A stretch of DNA of 52,357 nucleotides from DAINBT01 sp036732785 (GCA_964537505.1 CAZICK010000016.1:1-52357), one strand, 5' to 3'; shown: positions 1 through 9,547, counted from the first letter of the stretch. Notes: generated by a model not told the origin, from the letters alone. Made by a program: numbers and translations.

Positions 1-327
1 AAGAAACCAGTCATTTTTTGGCATATCCATGTACAGATTCTTATGAGGAGCCTATTTGTTCTTGTGTTATATATTGCGCTGGTGACCAAAACAGGATTTA
101 AAAGAGCCTATACGGCGGGAACCTATGTACAGCATGAAGCGGTATGTAGAGATCTCAAAATATTACTGTTGAGTACAGGTAAAACTGGACATCGTCAACT
201 GTAATAACGTATGGCGACTGCCAGACAAGTTCATTGAAAGATTGACTCGGGAACGGGGAAACTCGGTAGTTATGCGTGTACTATTAGTGAATTTCAAGGG
301 TTTGAATAGTTAAGGAGCAAAAAAGTT
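1..327. other. Left-edge intergenic region, possible gene tail
   Basis: No convincing gene is visible. Frame 1 of the plus strand is open from the first base to a TAA at 202-204 (67 codons), so it could be the 3' end of a gene that begins outside the window. The translation shows no motif I recognise, and an opening of this size is not rare by chance. A small ORF at 272-313 (14 codons, MRVLLVNFKGLNS) ends against the Shine-Dalgarno of the next gene; it lacks a good ribosome binding site of its own. Bases 252-264 carry a 13-mer that recurs at 3434-3446. Confidence 0.3.
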
Positions 328-3300
328 ATGTTTTCATCGCCGGCAAGAATCTTTTTGGCAGTCGTAATATTGGTTATTTCTATTGGCGCGGTTCTTAACG
401 CGGAGGTATCGATTTCCGAGTCAAATAACAGGTTAGCTATAGAAAATAGTATAGTCAGGTTTGAGTACGACCTGTCCGGAGGTCGATACGATGCGATCGA
501 TAAGCGGTACAATACTGTTTGCGTACAAGGCGGCTACTTTCAAGTCGATGATTACCCGAGCACGGCGTCGGGCCTTGTGCATAGCTGGGAAGGCAAAACG
601 GTTTCAGATAAGCTTGGTAAAGGAAAAGCGATCACCATTAAGAGCAGTAAGCCAACCCAGCCGATACTTATATTTGAAATAACCTTGTACGAATGCAAAG
701 GCATTATTGTCTTTGGCGGCGGGATCGAGAACACAACTGATAATCCTGTTCGAGTCAAGCAAATCAAGCCGTTGGCGGGAGGTACGCTTTTCCCGGGATT
801 TGACATGACGAAAAACTTTCGGTTGATGGACGGCAACGGTGGAGGCGAACCGCTGGAATGGGGAGTGACAAGATATACCGCCGTCCACAAAAGTAATTAT
901 CTTCATTCGCGTAATAACCTGCTGATGACCTTTGGCGAAGATGAAACACGCCGATCGCTGGTTATGGGCGGCCTGACGTATCATGATTATGAGAAGTTCG
1001 CCACCGTTGGCCAACCGCGTAAACTGGAGCTGTCGTCAGAGGTGGGTGGGAAAAAGTCGCTGGCGTGCTATCTGAATTTGCCGGATGATAAAATCGATAG
1101 CGCATCGAGTGGTGAGTCATTATGTCTGGTGAAGGGTGATGGAAAGAAGGTTTTCAGTTCTTTCCACTCCTACAAAGCGTTTTGTGGTGACGAGATCACG
1201 ACGGCCGCAGCCGGGGAGGATGGTGTTATTCTGGAAGCTTCCGGCCTAGACGCGAAAACCAGATATTACCTGGGATTTTGCTGGTGGCATACGGATGAGG
1301 AAGACCGAATTCAATCGGTAACAGTGGATAGTGGCGAAGATACGAAGAAGTTTGTCCTGCTGGACAAGAAGACTGTGCCTATGTGGAACAATAAGAAGAA
1401 AATTCCCGCGGAACAAGTTGAACTTCCGATTCCCGCCAAAGCATACGCTTCCGGTAAGATGAGGATTCTGTTCGAGAGCCAAACCGATAAACCTCTGGCG
1501 GTTGTTGTCAGTGAGGTGTGGCTGCGCAAAGGGCCAGGGGCGTCTTTGCTGCCGTCGGAATTGACGCCGGTTAACGAAACACCGCGACCCCGTCACAAAA
1601 TGACCGGTGAACTGTACGCCGAGGACCCGGTGGGTAAACTGGTTGACCCGGGGGTATATTATCTGCCGAAGGATCGATTTTATGTTGATTTTGCCACCGG
1701 CAATCCATTCGATAATTTGGAACAATATGGCCGGTGTATTCGACTGGTCCAAGAGATCGAATTGAATATGTACGATTTTCCAACCGTATGCCTGTGGTAT
1801 GCTAATCACAGTGGTTACGGTGGCGGCGGGGCTAAGAATGACACGGTCGGAGCGGTGGCGGAGATAGAAGCAATCGCCAAAAGCGGTTTTTTGAAATACT
1901 CCCGTGCGGCGGTTCGCCTGGTGCCCGATTGCTACACAAAAAACAATCAGCAGGGGTGGTGGGACGATGAGCATTTCCAGAAGCACGGCAGCACGAATCT
2001 GGGTGATTTCGAAGGCGGCACATACAAGGCGCCCTACGAAACGTCGGAGAAATGGGGTAGGGCGATTACCGAACGCGGCGGTATCCCGCTGACATATTGC
2101 CAGACAGGTTTTCGCTCGGAAGATTACGCGCATGCATTTCCAGAGCACATGCTGTTCAATAAAAGCGTGGCCTGGCGGAATGAATCTGATAATCGCCCGC
2201 TGGACGATGACGAGTTCTGGGGAAATGCCTGGCGAAAGAATTTTCAGGTCTGGGGGTATGATTACACAGATCCTGAATTTATCAAACATGTGCGTGAGGT
2301 GTACAAGAGTTTTCGAGTTGGTGGGATTAAGGGATTGATGTTTGATTACCCGTCTACCGGCTGGGCATCGAGCGGAGGTATGGAAGACAAATACGCTACA
2401 ACGGCCCAGGCATACCGGAACATCTATAAGCTGGCCTATGAGGGACTGGGGCCGGAAAGCTATTTAGATGAGCGTAATATGGAGCGAGGCTCGGATATTA
2501 CACTGGGCCTGGTGGCTTCCCAGCGTACGGAAAATGACACCGACCTGATTAGCCCGGGCGTGGTTACACGATGCGGGCTGCGCTGGTACAAGAACCGAGT
2601 GGTGGTTAATTACGACACGGATTCGAAGAATATAGCTCGGCTTCAGGAAGATCGCGATGTGGTACGCAGCTTGTTAACCATGTCCTACGTCACCACGGGA
2701 CGATTACTGCTGGCCAACAGTTTCACGCAATTGAAGCCGGAAATCATACATGACCTGACTCGAATATACCCGTTCCATGTGACAGCGAGAACGGCTCGGC
2801 CGGTCGATGCGTTTACGGAGAAATATCCCCGGATATATGACTTTGAAGTATCCCCGGCGTGGCATCAATTGACTTTATATAATACTGAGTATGAAAACAA
2901 GATGGACATCGACATAACCCTTTCCGGCAATACCGCAGAAGGCGGTCTGGGATTGAACCCTAATAAGGGATATTATGCGTATGATTTCTGGAACGATGCC
3001 TTCGTCGGTAAAATGAGCGGGAACACCAAACTTTCACAACAATTACGGCCTGGAGAGGCCCGCATGATCTCTATACATGAAGCCATGGAACATCCTCAAT
3101 TCATTTCCACAGATCGCCATATTATGCAAGGCTATATCGATCTGGTCCAGATTGAATGGCTCCCCGGCCGAAATATTTTGAGAGGGATCAGTAAAATTAC
3201 AGGAGATGACCCCTACGTAATCACCGTAGCCGCAAATGGTTATGTAGCAAAAACCGCTGAAGTTAATGATCCGGACGCCAAAGCAGTACTCGAAAATACC

Positions 3301-3375
3301 GATAGTGGACTGGTGAAATTAACACTGACGCGATCTAAAAACGCTATTGTGGAATGGACCGTCAAGTTTCAATAA
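328..3375 (+). CDS. Secreted glycoside hydrolase-like protein (clan GH-D-like)
   Basis: 1015 residues with an N-terminal signal peptide (hydrophobic core about residues 8-24, cleavage near LNAEV). The start is ATG 328 behind AGGAG at 313-317. The first half is beta-rich and the middle resembles a TIM barrel. The segment GIKGLMFDYPSTGW places D673 at a beta-strand end, as the nucleophile lies in GH27/GH36-type alpha-galactosidases, and QRTENDTD (D737/D739) is a candidate acid/base. These assignments are inference from motif shape; overall similarity to characterised enzymes looks weak. The C-terminal 200 residues look like a beta-sandwich. It probably attacks a galactoside or related polysaccharide in the periplasm or outside the cell. 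No transporter or regulator adjoins it. The next gene starts 136 bases downstream. Confidence 0.5.
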   Translation: MFSSPARIFLAVVILVISIGAVLNAEVSISESNNRLAIENSIVRFEYDLSGGRYDAIDKRYNTVCVQGGYFQVDDYPSTASGLVHSWEGKTVSDKLGKGKAITIKSSKPTQPILIFEITLYECKGIIVFGGGIENTTDNPVRVKQIKPLAGGTLFPGFDMTKNFRLMDGNGGGEPLEWGVTRYTAVHKSNYLHSRNNLLMTFGEDETRRSLVMGGLTYHDYEKFATVGQPRKLELSSEVGGKKSLACYLNLPDDKIDSASSGESLCLVKGDGKKVFSSFHSYKAFCGDEITTAAAGEDGVILEASGLDAKTRYYLGFCWWHTDEEDRIQSVTVDSGEDTKKFVLLDKKTVPMWNNKKKIPAEQVELPIPAKAYASGKMRILFESQTDKPLAVVVSEVWLRKGPGASLLPSELTPVNETPRPRHKMTGELYAEDPVGKLVDPGVYYLPKDRFYVDFATGNPFDNLEQYGRCIRLVQEIELNMYDFPTVCLWYANHSGYGGGGAKNDTVGAVAEIEAIAKSGFLKYSRAAVRLVPDCYTKNNQQGWWDDEHFQKHGSTNLGDFEGGTYKAPYETSEKWGRAITERGGIPLTYCQTGFRSEDYAHAFPEHMLFNKSVAWRNESDNRPLDDDEFWGNAWRKNFQVWGYDYTDPEFIKHVREVYKSFRVGGIKGLMFDYPSTGWASSGGMEDKYATTAQAYRNIYKLAYEGLGPESYLDERNMERGSDITLGLVASQRTENDTDLISPGVVTRCGLRWYKNRVVVNYDTDSKNIARLQEDRDVVRSLLTMSYVTTGRLLLANSFTQLKPEIIHDLTRIYPFHVTARTARPVDAFTEKYPRIYDFEVSPAWHQLTLYNTEYENKMDIDITLSGNTAEGGLGLNPNKGYYAYDFWNDAFVGKMSGNTKLSQQLRPGEARMISIHEAMEHPQFISTDRHIMQGYIDLVQIEWLPGRNILRGISKITGDDPYVITVAANGYVAKTAEVNDPDAKAVLENTDSGLVKLTLTRSKNAIVEWTVKFQ

Positions 3376-3511
3376 AGTGGTTCTTGTCGAAAGTGCGAAA
3401 GTTAACTGGGTATATGAGGGGTTATAATAAGAAAACGGGGAAACTCAATCGTTTAGAGTATAAGAGTAACCGTTAGGGAGAATTTTTAACAATAACGGAA
3501 AGGTCAGGGCC

Positions 3512-6500
3512 ATGGCCAAAAGAAGCTTTAATTGGAAATTCGCGATTGTTTTTGTTTTGGGGGTTGGCGTACTGGGCGTTACAGCCTATGCGTTACGACA
3601 GTGGAACCGGAGCAATCGGGCGACGAATGCTCTTGAGTTGGGTAATAAGGCATACGAAGATGGAAACTGGGAAGAAGCGGCCGGGAATTTGGGTCGTTAT
3701 ATTGCTGTTATGCCTGGTGATGTATCGATATTACTTAAGTATGCAGATTCTCAGCTCAATATCAGGCCTTTGAAGTCCAACAATATTCAACAGGCTATAG
3801 GTGCCTACAGGCAAATCCTGAGGACTGATAAAGGCAACTTCGAAGCTACAGAAAGACTTATTGAAATATATTTGGAAATGAATGCCCCAGGTGAGGCTGA
3901 GTTTATCGCGAGCGAATTTCTCAAAACAAGTGAAAGCCTTACGATACGCAGGATGTTGGCGGTGGTGCTTGCCCGACAGAGAAAATTTAAGGAGTCGGCA
4001 ACGGAATTGACCGGCATTATTGAAGGATTCCCTGAAGAAGTTTTGGCTTATGAAGTTTTGGGTCTGCTGGCGGAACAACGCCCGGAAGATATTCCTTTCT
4101 CTGGCGAACATTGGTTTAACGAAGCGGTGAGGAATAATCCTGAATCGGCGCAAGCGTATATTGTACGCGCTTCCTATTATTTGAGGCACAATGATCGAGA
4201 CGGTGCGTTAACTGATTTAGTGCGTGCTGAGGGATTGGGCTTATCCGATCCGCTTATAAAACTGCGTCTGGCCAACGAATACATAAATTTAGGCGATTTC
4301 GAGAAAGCAAAGCTTTACCTGGCTGACGTGCAGAGAGAAAATCCCGAGGACTCGGCTTTGTGGCAAACCTGGGCGCAGTTTGCTCTGCGATCAGGGTCGA
4401 AAACAGAAATGTTACGGGTTGCCCAGGAGGGCTTAACATCGCTTTCAACCAAGAGGTGGGATTTCATGCCTACCGCGATTGATTTGTTCGTTGAGGCGGG
4501 CGAATATGACCAGGCAAGTGGTTACATCAATGAGCTGCGTGAAAAAGAAATGATCCCGGCAATGTTGGCTTATTATGAGGGGATCATTGCTTATCATAAG
4601 GATCAGAACTATGAAGCGATAGATCACTGGCAGCAGGCATTAGAGCTAGGTAACAAGTTGTCGAAGCTTCGAATAGTATTTGCGGAGGCTTTGAATAAAG
4701 TGGGTAACATTCAGGGATCTCTTCAGCAGTTGCGCAGTCTGGTTTCCGAACAGCCCGACTCTTTTCAAGGGCATTTGGGATATGCCAAATTATTGGCTCA
4801 GGCGGGAAAATGGACGGATGTGGCCGAGCAGACCCGTCTGGCCGGTCAAATCATTCCGGGCAGCCTTGAGGCGGCTTTACTGAACGTTCAGTCGCGAATG
4901 CAGATACTGCAACAGAGTGGAATCGGTTATGACGATCCAGAGTGGAAAGTAGTAGGAAACAAATTGGCGCAGTTGGATCAGGCCAGCCAAGGCGCTCTGG
5001 GAGTAAAACTGGCTAAATTTCAACTGGCTATGCTTATTGAGCAGGATGAAGAAGCAGCGAATTTATTGGAGGATATGAAGAAAACGTATTCTTCGAGCAT
5101 AGAGGTGGCTCTGGCGGAAGTCAGACTATTGCACAGGCAAAACAAACCGGATCAAGTCAAAACAAGATTGCGAGAAATCGTCAATGATCATCCTCAAGAG
5201 ATTACTCCGGTCAAATCACTGGCGATGATACTGGTCGGCGAGGACAAGTTGGAGGAATGCGAAAAACTGATTAGTGATGCGTTAACCCGCATTGAGCATT
5301 CCCAATCGCAGCGGGAACTGGGTGTTTTACTTGCTGATTTGTATCGCTCTTACGACAAGAAAGATGAGGCGTATAAGGTATTAAAGGTTTTGGCCCAGAA
5401 GTTACCACAGGACATCTCGATAAAGCGGCAGTTGCTAAGATGTGAACAGGTCACGGGGAACGTTTCCGAGGCCCAGGAGCTTGTGGACAGGATTAAGGAG
5501 CTGGAAGGGCAGGATGGCTGGCAGTGGCGCTATGAGCAGTCGAAACTCTGGTTAAACAGCGGCGACGTTCAAACTAATCACTCTCAAGTTGTCTCGCTCC
5601 TGGAAGAGAATCTCCAGGCCAATCCGGATGATAACGACAGCCGAATGCTCCTGGCGGGGGCCTATGAGCAGTCTGATAACCTGCAGTTGGCGATTTCCAC
5701 TTATCGCCAGGCTTATAATCGTTCTCCGCAGAATCTAGCTGTGATCATTCCTACGGTCGCCGCTCTTAACAAGGCTAAGGAGTTCAGCGAAGCAAACGAG
5801 ATATTAAATCGCGTAGCCCAACAAAAACTGTACCATCCGATTTTATCAAGTTTGAGATTTCAAAGTCATATAGGTCTTGGTGAGGTTGATTCGGGTATAA
5901 GCATTTTGGAGGATTTGTTGAAGGATAACCCGGATAATCGGCAAATTCAACTCCAGATAGCGTTATTGAAAATGAGGCAGGACAAACTTGATGAGGCGGA
6001 GATTCTATTAAGCAAATTGCGGTCTGACGATTCGGAGTCTTTGGCTGTACTGGTCGCACTTATCGAATTGTACGTTAAACAAGGCAAATCCCAAGCGGCT
6101 ATAGAACTGGGCAACGAACTTGTGAAAAAACAAAATGATGCGTCCGCTTTTCTTATTCGTGCTCGAACATTTGCCATGTTAGAGAAAGCTGACCAGGCAG
6201 AAGGAGACTTCAAGCATGCTGCCGCTATTGCTCCCGACGATCTTAATGTCTGGGTCAGTACCTGCAACTTTTATCGATCTCAGGGAAAGGTTGATGAAGC
6301 CTTGGGCGCAATCGAGAAAGCCCTGTCCCTGGAAGCCGGCAACCCCAACGTACAAAAGCTTGCCATTAGCCTGCTATTAAACTCGCAGGATCCCGACAGG
6401 GCCAGCCGTGGGAAAACCATCCTCGAAGAGGCTTTAGTCGCCAACCCTGATGATGTGGAACTGCGTTTTTATAAGGCACAGACCCTGCTGGCTATGGGGA

Positions 6501-7681
6501 CGCAACCAGCTATTGAACAGGCAACAGATATTTTGGAGGGTATAGCCGAAGATCAACCGAAGTTCGCCCAGGCCTGGCAGCTCCTTGGCGAGACAGCCTT
6601 ACAGCAAGGTCAACCAGGGAAAGCCATAGACTTGGCTTTAAGAGGTCTTGTTTTCTCGCCCAGTAATAAAGAGTTGCTGCTTTTGAAGGCGCAGGCCGAA
6701 TGGGTGCGGTCGCCAGCCCTGGCAATTTCCACAATTAACACACTAAAGGAACTTTATCCGGGTGATACGGATATCACATTATATCTTGCCCATACATACC
6801 TGGCAGCAGAGAATGCTCCAAAGGCGATCTCGGTGCTTGAGGAAGGATTGAGTTCTTGTGAGGAAACCGATCGCAAAAGACTTGGCGTCGCCATGTCCAT
6901 GGCCATGTACAAGAACGGCGACAGGGAAGCATCTCTAAAACAATTGGATTTGCTTTATGAATCTGCGCCGGACGATGCGAATCCATTGCTAGCCCAAACC
7001 AGACTGCTTCGGGACGATGGCAGATGGGAGGAACTAAAAGACAAAGTTGTCCAATGGTATGATACGTTCCCAAAGGGGGCTGAGTTATTAATCTCTGTTT
7101 CCAATGAACTGGCGGCGTCTGAAGCAGGTGAGGCCAAAAAAACGGCTGAGGATATATTGCGGATGGTGTTAGCTAAAGAGCCCGATAACGTCGAGGCCAT
7201 GCAAACCCTGGCGACTCTTTTGCAGCTTATGAATCGTAGCGACGAATCAGTGGAACTTTACCGTAAACTTCTTAATCTTGTGCCTGAGAATGTTGTTGCC
7301 GCCAACAACCTGGCCTGGATATTGTGTGAAGAGCAGGGTAAATACCAGCAGGCTCTGGAGTTGGCTCAGCGGGGTCTGGGGCATGATCCGAAGTATCTCG
7401 ATCTTATCGATACCCGTGGAGTGGCGTATTATCGACTGGGTGAATATGAAAAAGCCGTGCTGGATTTCAATAAATGTGTTGGGCTGTATCCATCACAGGT
7501 TCCCGGTATTGTTGGGTCATATTTTCACCTTGGCAGAGCTCAGGCGCAGCTCGGTCAAAAACAGGAAGCCCTCAAGAACCTGGAACAAGCATTAGAATTA
7601 AATCAAAAAATCGGCGGATTATCCAAAGCGGATGTCGATGAAGCTCGTCATCTGTGTGATGAATTGTCGCAGGGAGTTTGA
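3512..7681 (+). CDS. Giant membrane-anchored TPR protein
   Basis: 1389 residues. A single N-terminal transmembrane segment (about residues 8-28) is followed almost entirely by tetratricopeptide repeats, with recurring W-x-x-L-G/A-x-x-Y and P-x-x-P/D spacing through to residue 1380. It most likely sits in the inner membrane with a long periplasmic protein-binding solenoid. Start ATG 3512 has GGAAAGG at 3497-3503 (8 bases away). Large TPR proteins such as PrsT accompany PEP-CTERM/exosortase and exopolysaccharide loci; this one is longer than the roughly 900 residues of PrsT, so that family is only a possibility. The HTH gene that follows starts two bases after its stop, which implies co-translation. 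PEP-CTERM-type proteins start 1.9 kb downstream. Confidence 0.75.
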   Translation: MAKRSFNWKFAIVFVLGVGVLGVTAYALRQWNRSNRATNALELGNKAYEDGNWEEAAGNLGRYIAVMPGDVSILLKYADSQLNIRPLKSNNIQQAIGAYRQILRTDKGNFEATERLIEIYLEMNAPGEAEFIASEFLKTSESLTIRRMLAVVLARQRKFKESATELTGIIEGFPEEVLAYEVLGLLAEQRPEDIPFSGEHWFNEAVRNNPESAQAYIVRASYYLRHNDRDGALTDLVRAEGLGLSDPLIKLRLANEYINLGDFEKAKLYLADVQRENPEDSALWQTWAQFALRSGSKTEMLRVAQEGLTSLSTKRWDFMPTAIDLFVEAGEYDQASGYINELREKEMIPAMLAYYEGIIAYHKDQNYEAIDHWQQALELGNKLSKLRIVFAEALNKVGNIQGSLQQLRSLVSEQPDSFQGHLGYAKLLAQAGKWTDVAEQTRLAGQIIPGSLEAALLNVQSRMQILQQSGIGYDDPEWKVVGNKLAQLDQASQGALGVKLAKFQLAMLIEQDEEAANLLEDMKKTYSSSIEVALAEVRLLHRQNKPDQVKTRLREIVNDHPQEITPVKSLAMILVGEDKLEECEKLISDALTRIEHSQSQRELGVLLADLYRSYDKKDEAYKVLKVLAQKLPQDISIKRQLLRCEQVTGNVSEAQELVDRIKELEGQDGWQWRYEQSKLWLNSGDVQTNHSQVVSLLEENLQANPDDNDSRMLLAGAYEQSDNLQLAISTYRQAYNRSPQNLAVIIPTVAALNKAKEFSEANEILNRVAQQKLYHPILSSLRFQSHIGLGEVDSGISILEDLLKDNPDNRQIQLQIALLKMRQDKLDEAEILLSKLRSDDSESLAVLVALIELYVKQGKSQAAIELGNELVKKQNDASAFLIRARTFAMLEKADQAEGDFKHAAAIAPDDLNVWVSTCNFYRSQGKVDEALGAIEKALSLEAGNPNVQKLAISLLLNSQDPDRASRGKTILEEALVANPDDVELRFYKAQTLLAMGTQPAIEQATDILEGIAEDQPKFAQAWQLLGETALQQGQPGKAIDLALRGLVFSPSNKELLLLKAQAEWVRSPALAISTINTLKELYPGDTDITLYLAHTYLAAENAPKAISVLEEGLSSCEETDRKRLGVAMSMAMYKNGDREASLKQLDLLYESAPDDANPLLAQTRLLRDDGRWEELKDKVVQWYDTFPKGAELLISVSNELAASEAGEAKKTAEDILRMVLAKEPDNVEAMQTLATLLQLMNRSDESVELYRKLLNLVPENVVAANNLAWILCEEQGKYQQALELAQRGLGHDPKYLDLIDTRGVAYYRLGEYEKAVLDFNKCVGLYPSQVPGIVGSYFHLGRAQAQLGQKQEALKNLEQALELNQKIGGLSKADVDEARHLCDELSQGV

Positions 7682-7683
7682 TT

Positions 7684-7989
7684 ATGTCACAATTACTACG
7701 TCCTATAAATAATTTTATTGACCAAGAGCGAAATTATGATCTGCCCCAGGCAGTTTTGCTCACTGAAAAGCAGTGGTCATACGTAAAAAAACGCTATAAC
7801 ATGACACACAGAGAATTTCAGATCGCAAATCTGGTCTGCAAGGGTTTTAACAACGAAGAAATTGCTGAGGAATTGAACATAATGCATGGTACGGTAAAGA
7901 CCCATATCCGTAATATCTACCGAAAGACCTGGGTGCATAACAAGATTTCAATGCTCCTGAGGTTTGTCGAAGACGCAAAAGATTTTTGA
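7684..7989 (+). CDS. Small LuxR/GerE-type HTH protein
   Basis: 101 residues, no receiver domain. Residues about 35-97 form a GerE helix-turn-helix: a TxREFQIAxLVCKGF block, then NNEEIAEELNI and the recognition helix HGTVKTHIRNIYRK. This matches the DNA-binding half of NarL/FixJ regulators. I chose ATG 7684 because AGGGAG at 7671-7676 lies 7 bases before it; the in-frame TTG at 7678 would leave one base. The start lies two bases after the TPR gene stop, so the two are probably co-translated. It may regulate the surface-protein genes downstream, which is inference from position. A hairpin followed by a T-run at 8195-8218 closes the unit. Confidence 0.8.
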   Translation: MSQLLRPINNFIDQERNYDLPQAVLLTEKQWSYVKKRYNMTHREFQIANLVCKGFNNEEIAEELNIMHGTVKTHIRNIYRKTWVHNKISMLLRFVEDAKDF

Positions 7990-8194
7990 TCCGATTATAT
8001 CCACCTCTTATTTTTCACCTGCCAACTCTAATTTTTTTACGACCCCATACTGAATTTTGTTTTTTCCCTTTTCTGAACACCCGCCTTGGCACACCGATTG
8101 CCGATCAAACGTATGACTCAACCAAAGACGGACGTGGTGTAACTACTTTAATACCAAACAGTTAGGTGTTCTGTCCGGGTCTTTCGCCATCTAC

Positions 8195-8218
8195 ACGACC
8201 ATGACGGTCGTTTTTTTT
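8195..8218 (+). terminator. Rho-independent terminator
   Basis: Stem ACGACC (8195-8200), loop ATGAC, stem GGTCGT (8206-8211), running into eight T (8211-8218). It ends the TPR-HTH unit about 200 bases after the HTH stop. Confidence 0.75.
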
Positions 8219-8285
8219 ACCTAAGTTTAATTTTTATCGGACGTTTCATTTTTTTGTTTTTTTTTACAAATTTCCGTTTTTTTTG

Positions 8286-8314
8286 TTGACCTGTGTTGCC
8301 AAACCGGCTATGAT
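8286..8314 (+). promoter_or_regulatory. Sigma70-type promoter
   Basis: The -35 is TTGACC (8286-8291) and the -10 is TATGAT (8309-8314), with a 17-base spacer. A T-rich tract lies directly upstream. It would start transcription near 8321 and drive the mini-ORF and the unknown protein at 8550. Confidence 0.7.
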
Positions 8315-8340
8315 AATCTTTAGTCCAGGGAGGTATAGTA

Positions 8341-8373
8341 ATGCCGTTGAGATTGGTTTATGTGGAAATTTAG
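8341..8373 (+). CDS. Ten-residue leader-type ORF
   Basis: ATG 8341 to TAG 8373 encodes MPLRLVYVEI. It has a strong ribosome binding site, GGGAGG at 8328-8333, 7 bases before the ATG, and lies about 20 bases downstream of the predicted transcription start. Position and spacing suggest a translated leader peptide before the gene at 8550. No attenuator hairpin was identified. It could be a chance ORF. Confidence 0.35.
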   Translation: MPLRLVYVEI

Positions 8374-8549
8374 GAGAGTTTAGTAAAAGTTTATAAGTGA
8401 TAGTGAAGCGCGGAAGGGAGAAAACTCACTGATCCACTTCCTTCGCTTTATGTCTCTTGAGGGTATTTGTGCGGACAGGGTGTATAGAGAGGCGATTCGC
8501 ATACTTGGGAAGAATTGCGTCTCTATAAATGATTGGAAGTGGAGAAAAC

Positions 8550-9437
8550 TTGACGATTCGAGTGCAACGACAATTTTTGTCCGCTGCGGTGGTGGTGTCA
8601 CTATGTGCCGCTGCATTTGCAACGCCGAGTGGTGTTGTATGCAGTCTAAGTGGACGAGCGGGTGCGGTAAGCGACAGTTACGCTGATACTAAGGTATCAG
8701 CGACGACTGGCGATACCGCGGATCGTTTGTTTGTTGAAGCGTCTGGGGTGGCAGCGGGCAACCTGATTGGTCCCGGAATTTGCGAACTTGCTCAACCAGC
8801 TAATTCTGTTCTGGCCGAGGCCGCCCGGGTGTTTTTCCAGCCACCTGATGTTCCTGTCCGGTTCGCCGGATCACAAAGCGATCATGTCAAGAACCTGCCA
8901 GCCATACCTGGCGCCGTTTTGATGGGCATAGTCGGTTTTCTGTGCGTTTCACTGGTGTGGGACCGTAAGGTTTGGGTGGCGGTGTTTGTGGGGATTATAG
9001 TTCTAAGCCAAGCCGGCGTTAAGACTTTACCCAAATTAACAGCCCATCTGGCCCGAGGTAAGTTAAACGATAGGCAAGCTGCTACCGTAGCTGCCAATCC
9101 AATTCGCCTTGACCATTCTTTCAACTGGCTCAATGACCTTGAAGACCGGCACTATATAGGCTTGCTGCACCGTCTGGCCGGTTCTCCTGACGGCGACAGT
9201 GCATTTGGCAATATCATTAGGGAGGCAAATCGCGGGAAAACCGATCGAAGGTTATCGGGCGGAGGTTTTCTATTCGCGAGCCAGGATAGAATATCCTCAC
9301 AACCGGCTATCATACCTGTTCAATGCAGTTTCAATCCGCTTGCCGGCAATTTATCTAAGCGGATCATATCTTTTATTTGTTTTTCACCCGCATTCATTTT
9401 CAACAATCTGGGCCGCGGTCCCCCTATCCTGGCCTGA
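8550..9437 (+). CDS. Unrecognised secreted/membrane protein with internal PxPGA motif
   Basis: 295 residues from a TTG start. The TTG at 8550 has GTGGAG 5 bases before it and opens a clean signal peptide (MTIRVQRQFLSAAVVVSLCAAAFA); ATG 8529 is in frame but has no Shine-Dalgarno. At about residue 117 comes PAIPGAVLMGIVGFLCVSLV, then DRK, then a second hydrophobic stretch (VWVAVFVGIIVLSQAGV). This resembles the C-terminal tails of the four proteins that follow, yet 160 residues continue after it. The protein ends NNLGRGPPILA. I do not recognise a family. The promoter and the signal peptide argue that it is real; a second frame open at 9199-9480 leaves some doubt about the C-terminal third. Confidence 0.55.
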   Translation: MTIRVQRQFLSAAVVVSLCAAAFATPSGVVCSLSGRAGAVSDSYADTKVSATTGDTADRLFVEASGVAAGNLIGPGICELAQPANSVLAEAARVFFQPPDVPVRFAGSQSDHVKNLPAIPGAVLMGIVGFLCVSLVWDRKVWVAVFVGIIVLSQAGVKTLPKLTAHLARGKLNDRQAATVAANPIRLDHSFNWLNDLEDRHYIGLLHRLAGSPDGDSAFGNIIREANRGKTDRRLSGGGFLFASQDRISSQPAIIPVQCSFNPLAGNLSKRIISFICFSPAFIFNNLGRGPPILA

Positions 9438-9547
9438 AAAGTTTTTCAAACTTGAGAGCGTACTCGCGAGACACTCTTAAAACTCTTATCGTTATTTGGA
9501 TTAAATTAAAACTTTTGTTCTTTAGGAAATAGAAAGAGGTAAAAATC

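Larger units (their letters stand above)
7990..8549 (+). other. Intergenic region with terminator, promoter and mini-ORF
   Basis: No ordinary gene. It holds a terminator (8195-8218), T-rich tracts around 8211-8284, a sigma70 promoter (8286-8314) and a short ORF (8341-8373). I looked for a c-di-GMP riboswitch between 8060 and 8200 and could not build its core. Confidence 0.6.

Noticed and set aside
1..204. Partial protein-coding gene in frame 1
   Set aside because: Open for 67 codons only and without recognisable motif; kept only as a possibility in the left-edge entry.
8060..8220. c-di-GMP (GEMM) riboswitch upstream of the unknown protein
   Set aside because: The core GCACGCAAAGC-like and tetraloop parts cannot be placed; only a plain terminator is seen.
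9199..9480. 93-residue protein overlapping the end of the unknown protein
   Set aside because: It shares the region with the longer frame at 8550-9437, which has a promoter, ribosome binding site and signal peptide. It might mark a frameshift, but no alignment was possible.
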